In this document: positions 52,989 through 61,578 of the stretch, in pieces
How positions within the stretch are numbered: position 1 is the stretch's first letter
Layout of the letters: the number at the start of each line of letters is the position of its first letter
From: Amycolatopsis jiangsuensis
GTDB lineage: Bacteria > Actinomycetota > Actinomycetes > Mycobacteriales > Pseudonocardiaceae
Length of the DNA: 64,000 nucleotides
Direction of reading: 5' to 3'
NCBI RefSeq assembly: GCF_014204865.1
Contig: NZ_JACHMG010000001.1
Location: forward strand, 3,746,501-3,810,500
Notes under the pieces: model-generated
What the model saw: only the letters and a program-made list of their open reading frames with translations
Told to the model about the DNA's origin: nothing
Database searches by the model: none
Program-made: the position numbers and the translations under genes

Positions 52989-53626
52989 GTTCGTTCCTCC
53001 GTGGATGATCGCGGCACCGGCGGGGCGACCGGGCCGTCGCCGTGCACCGTCCGCCACCAGTCGAGCCCCTCCAGGGAGCCGGACTCGAGCTCGTCGGCGA
53101 GGCGGCGCACGAACGCCAGCTCGGCGTCGAGCAGCGCGGTGTGGAACTCGGTCTCGACCCGGAGCAGCCTCGGCACCTGCTGCTTCCGGAGCACCTCGCC
53201 GGCAGCGTGCGACTGGCTGATGCCGACCTCCAGCCGGTCCGCGCGTTCGCGAAGCAGGGCAAGCACCTGATCCGGCGGCAACGCGACCAGCAATGCCAGC
53301 GCGGCCTCGAAATCCGGATACTCCTTCCGCGGGACGCCGACCAGCTCGGCCATCCAGTCGTGGATCTCGGCCAGCCCGGCCCCGGTCAGCTCGTAGACGG
53401 TGCGCTCCGGCAGCCGCCCTTCCCTGGTGACCTCCGCTTCGGAGATCAGCCCCCGCTTCTCCAGCGAACCGAACACCGCGTAGAGCGACCCGTAGTTGAG
53501 CCGGACGCTCTCGTGCTTGTTGCGCTGCCGCAACGTGGTGGCCACCTCGTAGGGATGCATGGGCCGCTCGTAGAGACAGATCAGCGCCGCGAGCGCCAGC
53601 GGATTGCCGCGGTTCCGGGCTGCCAT
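52985..53626 (-). CDS. PadR-family transcriptional regulator
   Basis: 213 aa from ATG 53626 with GGAGGTC upstream. The winged helix is PLALAALICLYERPMHPYEVATTLRQRN with LNYGSLYAVFGSLEKRGLI and wing RTVYELTGAG. The C-terminal helical dimerisation region is PadR-C type. It overlaps the SgcJ-like gene, forming a regulator-effector pair, and has a GTACT/AGTAC dyad just upstream for likely autoregulation. Confidence 0.88.
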   Translation of the reverse strand: MAARNRGNPLALAALICLYERPMHPYEVATTLRQRNKHESVRLNYGSLYAVFGSLEKRGLISEAEVTREGRLPERTVYELTGAGLAEIHDWMAELVGVPRKEYPDFEAALALLVALPPDQVLALLRERADRLEVGISQSHAAGEVLRKQQVPRLLRVETEFHTALLDAELAFVRRLADELESGSLEGLDWWRTVHGDGPVAPPVPRSSTEERT

Positions 53627-53643
53627 GGCGACCTCCGAGTCGA

Positions 53644-53661
53644 GTACTTCAATCAGAGTAC
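53644..53661. promoter_or_regulatory. PadR operator candidate
   Basis: GTACT (53644-53648) and AGTAC (53657-53661) form a 5-N8-5 dyad, with the same half-sites also readable as direct GAGTAC repeats. It is 18-35 bp upstream of the padR start. PadR proteins often use dyads with an 8-bp spacer. The remaining 130 bp to the response-regulator stop show nothing clear. Confidence 0.45.
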
Positions 53662-53795
53662 CACGGCCGGGAGATCACTACCCTGGCGCGAGGACAGGGC
53701 CAGAGCCGGGCCAAGTCACGTGCGCCAGGGCCAAGCCACCGACCCCGCCACGCCAGGCACGCCCATCCGTTCCGTGCGGCGTGGCGTCCGGCTCG

Positions 53796-54443
53796 TCACA
53801 CCAGGCCGGCCTCGTACGCGGTGATCGCCGCCTGGACGCGGTTGCGGACGGCCAGCCGGGTCAGAATCGTGCTCACGTGGGCTTTCACCGTGCCTTCCAC
53901 CACGTGGATGCGACCGGCTATGTCCGCATTGGACAGTCCGTCGGCGAGCAGGGTGAGGACTTCGCGTTCCCGGGGCGTCAGCACCGCGACCCGGTCCCTG
54001 GCGGCCGCCGCACGTCCCAGTCGGTCGCCGGACAACTGCGTGATGACGCGGTGCGCCACCTTCGGCGACAAGAACGCCGCGCCGTCGGCCACCGCGTGCA
54101 CTCCGGCGAGCAGTTCGCGCGGATCGCCCGCCTTGAGCAGGAATCCGCTCGCGCCCAGCCCGAGGGCGCGTTCGATGTAGGCGTCCTCACCGAAGGTGGT
54201 CAGCATGAGCACACCGGTGTCCGGCAGGATCCGCCGGATCTCCTCGGCCGCGGCGAGCCCGTCCAGGTCGGGCATGCGGATGTCCAGCAGCACGACATCC
54301 GGCCGGTTCGCCCGGGTCAGTTCCACCGCCGCACGGCCGTCACCGGCTTCGGCGACCACCTCGATCTCCTGGTCGGCGGCGAGGATGGCCGCGACTCCGG
54401 CCCGGATCATCGCCTCGTCGTCGGCCAGCAGTACCCGGATCAC
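53796..54443 (-). CDS. NarL/FixJ-family response regulator
   Basis: 215 aa. The receiver domain has the phospho-acceptor Asp54 in DVVLLDIRMPDLDG, acidic pocket DD at 8-9, and a conserved Lys in FLLKAGDPRELL. The LuxR-type HTH lies near the end (LTPREREVLTLLADGLSNADIAGRIHVVEGTVKAHVSTIL). It is phosphorylated by the kinase encoded just upstream (four-base overlap). A shared 21-bp motif suggests it also controls the ABC-2 transporter at 49184. Confidence 0.93.
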   Translation of the reverse strand: MIRVLLADDEAMIRAGVAAILAADQEIEVVAEAGDGRAAVELTRANRPDVVLLDIRMPDLDGLAAAEEIRRILPDTGVLMLTTFGEDAYIERALGLGASGFLLKAGDPRELLAGVHAVADGAAFLSPKVAHRVITQLSGDRLGRAAAARDRVAVLTPREREVLTLLADGLSNADIAGRIHVVEGTVKAHVSTILTRLAVRNRVQAAITAYEAGLV

Positions 54444-55996
54444 GGTTCGTCCTCACTGTAGGAATCCTTGGTCACCAGGCGGTCGCCGGCGAAACACAGC
54501 CGGTGGGCCGCCTTGTTCAGGTTGAGCCAGCTCCGCTCGGTGCCGTAGTACTCGCAGGTGGTCCCGCGCGGGCGCGGCGGCTCGTTGATCAGCGGGAGCG
54601 AACTGCGTTGCCGCGACGGCAGCAACGCAGCGAACGCCTCGCGCGGCTGGCCGGGCTCGATCCGCGCGTACGCCGAATCAGGCAGCTCGGACTCGGACCA
54701 CTGCACGAGGAAACCCACGCCGGTCGCGCCCAGGATCACGCCGAACAGCACCAGCGGAACCACGATCGCCTGCACCAGGCTCCGTCGCACGTCCCGGCGG
54801 GCGAGCGCGCGTTCCCGCGCGGCCTGACCGACCACCTCGTCGTCGCCCGGTTCCGGAGCCGGCGCCGCGGCGTGCGGCAGCCGCGCCACGACCTCGAAGC
54901 CGCCGTCCGCCGGCGCGGCCCGCAGCGTGCCACCGACCAGCCGCACTCGCTCCCGCAGGCCGATGAGTCCCTGGCGACCCGACCGGCCGGGCAACGGCCC
55001 GGCCGGCGGCGCGGCGTTGCACACGAGCACTTCGGTGGTCTCCGCGGAACTCGTCACAGTCACCGTGACCGCCGCGCCCGGTGCGTGCTTCGCCGCGTTC
55101 GTCAGTCCCTCCTGCGCCACGCGGTAGACCGCGCGAGCGACCATCGGCGGGGCATCGGCGAGGGTCTCCAGCCGCGCCTCGATCCCGATTCCCGAGGCAC
55201 GCGCCCGGTCGACCAGCTCGGCCACGTCGCCCTGCACGGGCTCGACCGGTGCCGCGTCCTCGCGCAGCACCCCGATGATCTCGCGCAGCCGCTCGGTCGC
55301 CTGTGCCGCACCGGACCGCAGCTGCCCGGCGGCGCCGCGCTGCTCGTCGCCGAGCCCGGCCGCCACCTCCAGCGCGGCGGCTCGCACCGCGATCAGGCTC
55401 AACTCGTGGCCCAGCGAATCGTGCATGTCGCTGGCGATCCGGGCCCGTTCCCGCAACCGCGTCTCGCGGGCCACGAGGCGGTAGCGGCTCTCCATCTCCT
55501 CGGCCCGCCGCCAGCCCGCCTGGGCCAGCTCCTTCCGCAGCCGGACGTACCGTCCGAGCAGGAACGGCGCCACGCCGGCGAACGCGAGCACGCCGAGCAT
55601 CGTGCCCCAGGCGTCGAACCCCTCGGGCAGGAACACCGCCGGCGGTATCCCGGCCAGCGCGGTCACGGAACAGATCACCGCCGCCGCACGCACCCGGGGC
55701 ATCCGCAACCCGGCCAAATAGCCGAGGACGACCATCAGGAAGAACTCCCAGACGGCCACCTTCGCGGTCCAGCCCAGCGAGACGACCGGCGACGTCGCCA
55801 CGGTCACCGCGAAGGACACCGCCGGCCACCGGCGCGCGGTCGCCACCGCCACGGTCACCGAGGCGAGCCCGTAGACCAGCTCCAGCGTCCGATGGTCCGG
55901 GCCGCTGGTCGTGTCGACGACCACGAGCAGGCAGAGCACCACCCACAGCGCGACCGCGAACGTCACGCGCCACCTGCGCCGGGCCGCCTCCTTCAT
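54440..55996 (-). CDS. sensor histidine kinase (NarL partner type) with C-terminal TM and extracytoplasmic tail
   Basis: 518 aa from ATG 55996. About five N-terminal helices (residues 10-150) precede a HisKA_3 domain with phospho-acceptor His192 in SDMHDSLGHEL. The HATPase_c domain spans about 285-375 (AQEGLTNAAKHAP, GLIGLRERVRLVGG). Unusually, a further transmembrane segment (408-433) and an 85-residue tail follow. The tail has Cys481 and Cys501 and a pattern (ARIEPGQPREAFAALLP, TCEYYGTERSW) reminiscent of SmpA-like domains. The tail may be the sensing part; this is inference. Confidence 0.9.
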   Translation of the reverse strand: MKEAARRRWRVTFAVALWVVLCLLVVVDTTSGPDHRTLELVYGLASVTVAVATARRWPAVSFAVTVATSPVVSLGWTAKVAVWEFFLMVVLGYLAGLRMPRVRAAAVICSVTALAGIPPAVFLPEGFDAWGTMLGVLAFAGVAPFLLGRYVRLRKELAQAGWRRAEEMESRYRLVARETRLRERARIASDMHDSLGHELSLIAVRAAALEVAAGLGDEQRGAAGQLRSGAAQATERLREIIGVLREDAAPVEPVQGDVAELVDRARASGIGIEARLETLADAPPMVARAVYRVAQEGLTNAAKHAPGAAVTVTVTSSAETTEVLVCNAAPPAGPLPGRSGRQGLIGLRERVRLVGGTLRAAPADGGFEVVARLPHAAAPAPEPGDDEVVGQAARERALARRDVRRSLVQAIVVPLVLFGVILGATGVGFLVQWSESELPDSAYARIEPGQPREAFAALLPSRQRSSLPLINEPPRPRGTTCEYYGTERSWLNLNKAAHRLCFAGDRLVTKDSYSEDEP

Positions 55997-56030
55997 CCTG
56001 CCGACGCTACAAGTGCCGCACACCCGTCCA

Positions 56031-56051
56031 CCACTGCCGAAAGTCAAGGTC
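56031..56051. promoter_or_regulatory. candidate response-regulator site upstream of the kinase operon
   Basis: A 21-bp element with core CGAAAGTCAAGGTC, 18 of 21 bases identical to 49108-49128. It lies between the kinase start (55996, minus strand) and the plus-strand gene at 56078, 35-55 bp from the former. Autoregulation is plausible. Confidence 0.5.
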
Positions 56052-56077
56052 CGCCCGGTACGGCATGATGGGTCACC

Positions 56078-56287
56078 ATGGCTGAGCGCACCCTCGCCGA
56101 TCAGCTCGGCGGCCCCCTGCCCGAAGGCATCGAAGCCCTGTCCGAGGAGCATCGGCAGGACCTGGCCGCGGCGCTGCGCGACGCGCGGCACCGACAGGCG
56201 AAGGCCCTCGCGCACGCGGGTGAGGAAGCCCTGAAGTACGTGCCGGCGCTGCTTCGCGGTGCAGTGCGCAAGGCGGTCGGCCTGTGA
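56078..56287 (+). CDS. small hypothetical protein
   Basis: 69 aa, not recognised. It is predicted helical and amphipathic: LPEGIEALSEEHRQDLAAALRDARHRQAKALAHAGEEALKYV. It has no signal peptide or membrane segment. Its stop overlaps the next gene start (GTGA), so the two are coupled. The usage of GC-ending codons and the ATG start support it as a real gene. Confidence 0.65.
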   Translation: MAERTLADQLGGPLPEGIEALSEEHRQDLAAALRDARHRQAKALAHAGEEALKYVPALLRGAVRKAVGL

Positions 56288-57012
56288 ACCCGGAAATCCT
56301 CAAGCTCGCCCGCGCGCTCGACGTCGACGCCGCGCGGCTCGGCTACCTCGCCGAGGTGGACGAAGCCGACGTACGCCGGTTACGCGAACAGGTGACCACC
56401 ACGTTGTTCGACGCCAACGTCGTGGTGCTGGAACGCATGGCGCTGGCGAGCCGCCTCCTGCCGGCGCCAGTGGTCGCGAAGATCGCGGAGAAGGTGTTCG
56501 GACCGCTGCTGTGCGCGCGGATCGCCGGGCTGGTCGACGTATCGCGCGGCATCGACGTGGCGAAACGGCTGTCGCCGCAGTTCCTCGCCTCGGTGGCGGC
56601 GGAGCTGGACCCACGGCGTGCCACCGCGATCATCGTCCGGATCCCGCTGCCGACCGTGCTCGCGGTGGCGCGGGAGCTGGCCGGCCGCGAGGACTGGATC
56701 ACGCTGGGCCGCTTCGTCGGGCATCTGCCGGACGAGACCGTGCGGCGCAGCGTCGGCCTGCTCGACGACGCGGGCCTGCTGCGCACCGCGTACGTGCTGG
56801 ACGACAAGGCCCGTGTCGACCACGTGCTCAGCCTGTTGCCCGAGGGCAGGCTGGCCCAGTTGGTCCGGGCGGCGGCGGCCGACGAGTCGCTGTGGGAACC
56901 GGCGCTGGACCTGTTGGGCCACCTGGACGAAGCTCGCCGGGCCGCGGTACGTCCGCTGCTCGGCGAGCTTCCGGAAGAGCTGCGTGCCCGTGTTCAGGCC
57001 ACGATCAGGTAG
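56284..57012 (+). CDS. hypothetical alpha-helical repeat protein
   Basis: 242 aa from GTG 56284, not recognised. It appears all-helical, with repeating Leu/Asp patterns such as RFVGHLPDETVRRSVGLLDD, LPEGRLAQLVRAAAADESLW and LLGHLDEARRAAVRPLLGELPEEL. These recall MgtE-N or HEAT-like repeats. No catalytic motif or signal is visible. It is coupled to the 69-aa gene. Its last 19 bases overlap the convergent small membrane-protein gene. Confidence 0.65.
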   Translation: MNPEILKLARALDVDAARLGYLAEVDEADVRRLREQVTTTLFDANVVVLERMALASRLLPAPVVAKIAEKVFGPLLCARIAGLVDVSRGIDVAKRLSPQFLASVAAELDPRRATAIIVRIPLPTVLAVARELAGREDWITLGRFVGHLPDETVRRSVGLLDDAGLLRTAYVLDDKARVDHVLSLLPEGRLAQLVRAAAADESLWEPALDLLGHLDEARRAAVRPLLGELPEELRARVQATIR

Positions 57013-57215
57013 ATCCCGTAGAGCACGACGGCCGCGCAGACCGCGAAGCACACGATCGAACCGGTGAACTGCGCGACGCCGCTGCCGCCTTGGGCGCGCG
57101 CGGTCTCGCGTTCGGACAGCCCGCGGATGCCGTAGGCGAACAGCACGGTGAGGACCACCGCGGCGGCCAGCGCGACGACGAACACGGTGCCGAGGGCACC
57201 CCAGTTGATGTCCAC
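56994..57215 (-). CDS. small two-helix membrane protein of the pit operon
   Basis: 73 aa with two transmembrane helices (LGTVFVVALAAAVVLTVLFAYGI and FTGSIVCFAVCAAVVLYGIYLIV) separated by a charged loop. It lies 10 bp after the phosphate transporter gene, an arrangement seen regularly in actinobacterial pit loci. It may be an accessory subunit; the function is unknown. Confidence 0.75.
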   Translation of the reverse strand: MDINWGALGTVFVVALAAAVVLTVLFAYGIRGLSERETARAQGGSGVAQFTGSIVCFAVCAAVVLYGIYLIVA

Positions 57216-57225
57216 GTCCGCTCCC

Positions 57226-58353
57226 TCAGGCCACGGCCGGGGCGGCCTCGACGGCCTCCGGCTCGGTGATGTTGCCGGCGTTCACCGGGTTCCGCCGCGA
57301 AGCCAGCCAGATACCGGCCGCGAGCAGCACGCCGACCGCACCGACCGCGACCGTGCCCCAGCTCCCGCGCGTGGACACCGCGGCGGCGATGGCGCCGACG
57401 ATCGCCGCCGCGGGCAGCGTGAGCACCCACGCGACGACCATCTTGCCCGCGACGCCCCAGCGCACCTCCGCGAGCTTGCGGCCGAGGCCGGAGCCGATGA
57501 TCCCGCCGGACGTGACGTGCGTGGTGGACAGCGCGAAGCCAAGGTGGGACGAGGCGAGGATGACTGCGGCGGAGCTGGTCTCGGCCGCGAAACCCTGTGG
57601 CGTCTGGATTTCGGTGAGCTTCTTGCCCATGGTCTGGATGATCCGCCAGCCACCGAGGTAGGTGCCGAGCGCGATCGCGAGGCCGGAGCACAGGATGACC
57701 CACACCGGCGGGTTCGACCCGGGGGCGAGCGAGCCACCGGCGATCAGTGCCAGCGTGATGACGCCCATGGTCTTCTGCGCGTCATTGGTGCCGTGCGCGA
57801 GCGAGACCAGGCTGGCCGAGAGGACCTGACCGGTCTTGAAGCCCTTGCCCACCACGTCCTGGCGCGCCTTCGCGATGATCCGGTAGGTGAGGTAGGTGCC
57901 GACGAGCGCCACGATCCCCGCCACGACCGGCGACGCGACCGCGGGGATCAGCACCTTCTCGACGACCTTGCCGAAGTGCACGGCGTCGCCGCCGGACGCG
58001 ATCCAGGTGGCGCCGATCAGGCCGCCGAACAACGCGTGCGACGAGCTGGACGGCAGCCCCACCAGCCACGTGACGAGGTTCCAGACGATCGCGCCGATCA
58101 ACCCCGCGAAGATCACCACCGGGGTGACCTTCGCGTCGTCCACGATGCCCCCGGAGATCGTCTTCGCGACCTCGATGGACAGGAACGCGCCGACCAGGTT
58201 CAGCACGGCGGAGATGGCGACCGCGACTCTGGGCTTCAACGCACCGGTGGCGATGGAGGTGGCCATCGCGTTCGCCGTATCGTGAAACCCGTTGGTGAAG
58301 TCGAACGCCAGCGCCGCGACGATCACCACCAGGACGATCAAAGAGAAGTCCAT
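57226..58353 (-). CDS. pit: PiT-family inorganic phosphate permease
   Basis: 375 aa with about ten transmembrane segments. The two PiT signature repeats are present: FTNGFHDTANAMATSI near the N-terminus and SLAHGTNDAQKTMGVI in the middle. It is a low-affinity metal-phosphate/proton symporter of the cytoplasmic membrane. It is followed by the 73-aa membrane protein. No PhoU-like gene or Pho box was recognised in the 787-bp upstream region. Confidence 0.92.
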   Translation of the reverse strand: MDFSLIVLVVIVAALAFDFTNGFHDTANAMATSIATGALKPRVAVAISAVLNLVGAFLSIEVAKTISGGIVDDAKVTPVVIFAGLIGAIVWNLVTWLVGLPSSSSHALFGGLIGATWIASGGDAVHFGKVVEKVLIPAVASPVVAGIVALVGTYLTYRIIAKARQDVVGKGFKTGQVLSASLVSLAHGTNDAQKTMGVITLALIAGGSLAPGSNPPVWVILCSGLAIALGTYLGGWRIIQTMGKKLTEIQTPQGFAAETSSAAVILASSHLGFALSTTHVTSGGIIGSGLGRKLAEVRWGVAGKMVVAWVLTLPAAAIVGAIAAAVSTRGSWGTVAVGAVGVLLAAGIWLASRRNPVNAGNITEPEAVEAAPAVA

Positions 58354-59140
58354 GCGCGTGCTCTCCAGCTCGGTGGTCGTGCGCCGCTGACGCTACCCAC
58401 CGATCGGGCGACACCAGATCCCCGTAATGGTGTCCAGTTCTTGAACTCTCGGTGAACACATGTCGCCCACGCCACAGCACAAACGAGGCCCACACACCGG
58501 CACCGGCACCGGCACGCAGCCCCAAGGGGACAGCGACGGTCGGCCCAGCCAACACGGGCGCCGGCACGCACACACGGGGCGGTGGCGAGAGGCACCGACC
58601 TCACGAGACACGGCCGAACGGCTCCGCTCGGGCGTCACCAAGCCCGTCCCCCAGTGGGGCTGCGCCGACCGTCCCTCCTGTTCCGGGATCGGCTGGCCGT
58701 GACCACGATCGTGAACACTCGGTCAGCGCGAGTCCGAGGTCGGCCTGCTGGGCATCACCGGGCGCCGACAGCCCATCCTCACTGGAGGAACGCGATCAGG
58801 GTTACGCCGCGGCTCGTCGCGGCGACCGGCGGCAATGCCGTTCCGGCGACCAACGGCAACCCCGCCGCGGCGACCGAAGGCGATCCCGTCTCGGCGGGCA
58901 CCTGGGCACGTCCCGCCGCGGCGACCGACGACAACCTCGTCTCAGCGGGCACCCAGGACACGACCCACCACGGCGACCCACGACAACCTCGTCTCAGCGG
59001 GCACCCAGCACACGACCCGCCGCGGTGACCTGGCCCGCCCGCAGTGGCGAAGTGGCCTCGCCGGGTTTCGGCGACTCAGCGCGAGCACCCACCGCCGCGT
59101 CGACCACCGGGAGAAGCCAGGTGCGCTCGGAGCACGCTCG
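58354..59140. other. 787-bp non-coding stretch between pit and hutI
   Basis: No convincing gene on either strand; open frames here have repeat-derived, low-complexity translations. The first ~100 bp hold the pit promoter region. A short hexamer run (CACCGG three times) lies near 58495-58513. Tandem repeats occupy about 58820-59030. The end abuts the hutI stop. Confidence 0.7.
58820..59030. repeat. ~52-bp degenerate tandem repeat
   Basis: An identical 28-bp block starting CGACAACCTCGTCTC occurs at 58929-58956 and 58981-59008, giving a 52-bp period. A diverged copy (CGATCCCGTCTCGGCGGGCA, near 58880) and still weaker ones extend the array leftwards. CCGCCGCGGCGACC-type blocks mark unit boundaries. 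It is not a CRISPR, as there are no unique spacers. Confidence 0.75.
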
Positions 59141-60286
59141 TCAGCGCATTCGGTCTCCCTTCCGCCACACGGCGTAGGTCAGCGGGACTCCGGGCCGGTA
59201 CGCGAGGTGCGTCGTGGAGGGGGCGTCGAGCACGTGGACATCCGCTCGGGCACCGGGGCGGAGGAAGCCGACGTCGTCGCGGCGCAGTGCACGGGCGCCG
59301 CCGGCGGTGGCGGCCCACACTGCTTCCTCCACTGTCATCCGCATCTGCAGTACGGCTGTGGCTACGCAGAAGGCCATCGACGTGGTGTACGAGCTGCCGG
59401 GATTGGCGTTGCTCGCCAACGCGACCGTCGCGCCCGCGTCGAGCAGCCGCCGCGCGGGGGCCAGCGGCTGCCGTGTCGACAAATCGCACGCGGGCAACAG
59501 CGTCGCGACCGTGCCCGACGACGCCAGCGCGGCCACATCCCCGTCACTCAGGTACGTGCAGTGGTCGACGCTCGCGGCCCCGTGCTCCGCGGCGAGCCGC
59601 ACTCCTGGCCCCTCCCCCAACTGGTTGCCGTGCACCCGGAGCCCCAGCCCGCGTTTCGCGGCGGCAGTGAGCACGCGTGCCGACTGCGCCTCGTCGAACG
59701 CGCCGGTTTCGCAGAACACGTCCGCCCACCGCACGTGCGGCGCGACCGCATCGAGCATCTCCCCGCATACGAGGTCCACATAGGACTCCGCGTCGGCGCC
59801 CGGCGGCACGAGATGCGCGCCCAGGTAGGTGACCTCGTCGGCCACCGCACCGGCAATCCGCGCCGACCGCTCCTCGTCGGCCACGGTGAGCCCGTATCCG
59901 GTCTTCGTCTCCAGGCACGTGGTGCCCTGCCGGGCGGCCTCCTCGACGTGTCGGCGCAGGTTCGCGGCCAGCCGTTCGTCCGGAGCGGCACGGGTGGCCT
60001 CGACGGTGACCGCGATCCCGCCCGCCGCGTAGGACCCGCCGGCCATCCGCGCCTCGAACTCCGCCGTGCGGTCGCCGGCGAACACGAGGTGCGTGTGGCT
60101 GTCCACCCAGCCGGGCAGCACCGCCCGCCCGCCGACGTCCACGCGCTCGTCGGCGTCCGGCGCCTGCCCGGCCGGGCCGACCCACGCGACGGTGCCGCCG
60201 TCGAGCACCAGCGCGCCGTCGTGGAGCTTGCCCGCTTCCGGATCGTTGGTGGTGAGCTCGCCGATCCCGGTGATCAGAACTGCCAC
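59141..60286 (-). CDS. hutI: imidazolonepropionase HutI
   Basis: 381 aa. Amidohydrolase fold with the metal motif HTH in [15 protein letters not shown], a substrate-loop segment GGSYAAGGI, and later [19 protein letters not shown] and [13 protein letters not shown]. It hydrolyses 4-imidazolone-5-propionate to N-formimino-glutamate in histidine breakdown. The GTG start lies 13 bp inside the hutF 3' end. It is last in the hut operon. Confidence 0.93.
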   Translation of the reverse strand: MAVLITGIGELTTNDPEAGKLHDGALVLDGGTVAWVGPAGQAPDADERVDVGGRAVLPGWVDSHTHLVFAGDRTAEFEARMAGGSYAAGGIAVTVEATRAAPDERLAANLRRHVEEAARQGTTCLETKTGYGLTVADEERSARIAGAVADEVTYLGAHLVPPGADAESYVDLVCGEMLDAVAPHVRWADVFCETGAFDEAQSARVLTAAAKRGLGLRVHGNQLGEGPGVRLAAEHGAASVDHCTYLSDGDVAALASSGTVATLLPACDLSTRQPLAPARRLLDAGATVALASNANPGSSYTTSMAFCVATAVLQMRMTVEEAVWAATAGGARALRRDDVGFLRPGARADVHVLDAPSTTHLAYRPGVPLTYAVWRKGDRMR

Positions 60287-61578
60287 AGCGCCTCGATTTC
60301 CCCGGCCAACACGGTTTCCGGTCGTTCGATGAGCAGGTGCGCCCCGTCGCGCACCACTTCCCGGCCGGCCACCACGACCGCCCGGACGTCCGCCGCCGAC
60401 GCCGCGAAGACCACCCCGGACGCCTCGATCCCGGCGGTCCGCACGGTGTCCAGCGCGACCGTGACCAGATCCGCCCCGGCACCCACGGCAATCGCGCCCG
60501 CTTCCGGCCAGCCGGTCGCCACGTGGTCGGTGCCCGCGGCCAGCAACTCGCCTGCGGTGAACCGGCCGCGCTGTTCGCTCGCCAGCCGCTCGTCGAGCTC
60601 GAGCGCCCGGGTCTCCTCGAACGCGTCGACCACGGCATTGCTGTCACTCCCGACGCCGAGCCGCACTCCCGCGTCGAGCAGCGCACGGGCCGGCCCGATG
60701 CCGTCGCCGAGGTCCCGTTCGGTGGTCGGGCAGAAGCTGGCCCCGGCTCGGGCCTCGCCGAGCCACTTCACGTCCTGTTCGGTGAGGTGGGTCGCGTGCA
60801 CCGCGGTCAGCCGCTCGTCGAGCACGCCGTAGTCCCACAGCAGACCGGCCGGCGTCCAGCCGTAGGCGGCCTCGCACTGGTCGTTTTCCGCCCGCTGTTC
60901 GGACAGGTGGATGTGCAGCGGACGACTTTTCGGCACTGCCCGGTCGACGGCCGGCAGGTCGTGCTCGGGAACCGCACGCACCGAATGGATCGCTCCGCCG
61001 ACCCGGAACAGGTCATCTTCCCGCAGCGCCGCGACCCGCTCCGCCCACCGCTCGGCCGTACCGTCGGAAAACCGCCGCTGCACCTCGTCCGGCGGCACGC
61101 CGATCCCACCGGCCAGATAGCAGGTGTCGAGCAGAGTGAGCCGGATGCCCGCGTCCCGGGCGGCTTGCCGCAGCGCATCCCCCATCGCGTTCGGTGACGC
61201 GTACGGCTTGCCGCCCGGAGCGTGGTGCAGGTAGTGGAATTCGGCCACACTCGTGTAGCCGGCCAGCACCATTTCCGCGTACACCCCTCGGGCGAGGCGG
61301 TGGTAGGCGTCGGGGTCGAGCCGGACGGCGAGCGAGTACATCCGTTCCCGCCAGGACCAGAACGTGCCGCGCTCGTGGTGCGTCCGGCCACGCAACGCAC
61401 GGTGGAACGCGTGCGAATGCCCGTTCGCGAACCCGGGCAGCGTGAGTCCATTCCGGACAGTCCCGGACCGCGGCGCGTCCGTGGTCACCGACACGATCCG
61501 GTCGCCGGCCACCTCGATCCGCACCGCGTCGGCGATGCCCTCGGGCAGCCAGGCTCGCTCACACCAGTACGTGGTCAT
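60274..61578 (-). CDS. hutF: formimidoylglutamate deiminase HutF
   Basis: 434 aa amidohydrolase: [17 protein letters not shown] supplies the metal Hx[20 protein letters not shown] and [12 protein letters not shown] continue the site, and [15 protein letters not shown] holds the late Asp. It deiminates N-formimino-L-glutamate to N-formyl-L-glutamate, which defines the five-step Hut route. It overlaps the M20 gene by four bases upstream and hutI by 13 downstream. Confidence 0.93.
   Translation of the reverse strand: MTTYWCERAWLPEGIADAVRIEVAGDRIVSVTTDAPRSGTVRNGLTLPGFANGHSHAFHRALRGRTHHERGTFWSWRERMYSLAVRLDPDAYHRLARGVYAEMVLAGYTSVAEFHYLHHAPGGKPYASPNAMGDALRQAARDAGIRLTLLDTCYLAGGIGVPPDEVQRRFSDGTAERWAERVAALREDDLFRVGGAIHSVRAVPEHDLPAVDRAVPKSRPLHIHLSEQRAENDQCEAAYGWTPAGLLWDYGVLDERLTAVHATHLTEQDVKWLGEARAGASFCPTTERDLGDGIGPARALLDAGVRLGVGSDSNAVVDAFEETRALELDERLASEQRGRFTAGELLAAGTDHVATGWPEAGAIAVGAGADLVTVALDTVRTAGIEASGVVFAASAADVRAVVVAGREVVRDGAHLLIERPETVLAGEIEALWQF

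Noticed and set aside
58929..59008. Possible CRISPR
   Set aside because: Repeat period is 52 bp with a continuous degenerate unit and no distinct unique spacers or cas genes.
58835..60832. 665-aa plus-strand frame from the tandem repeats into the hut region
   Set aside because: It is antisense to hutI/hutF and its start is repeat-derived.
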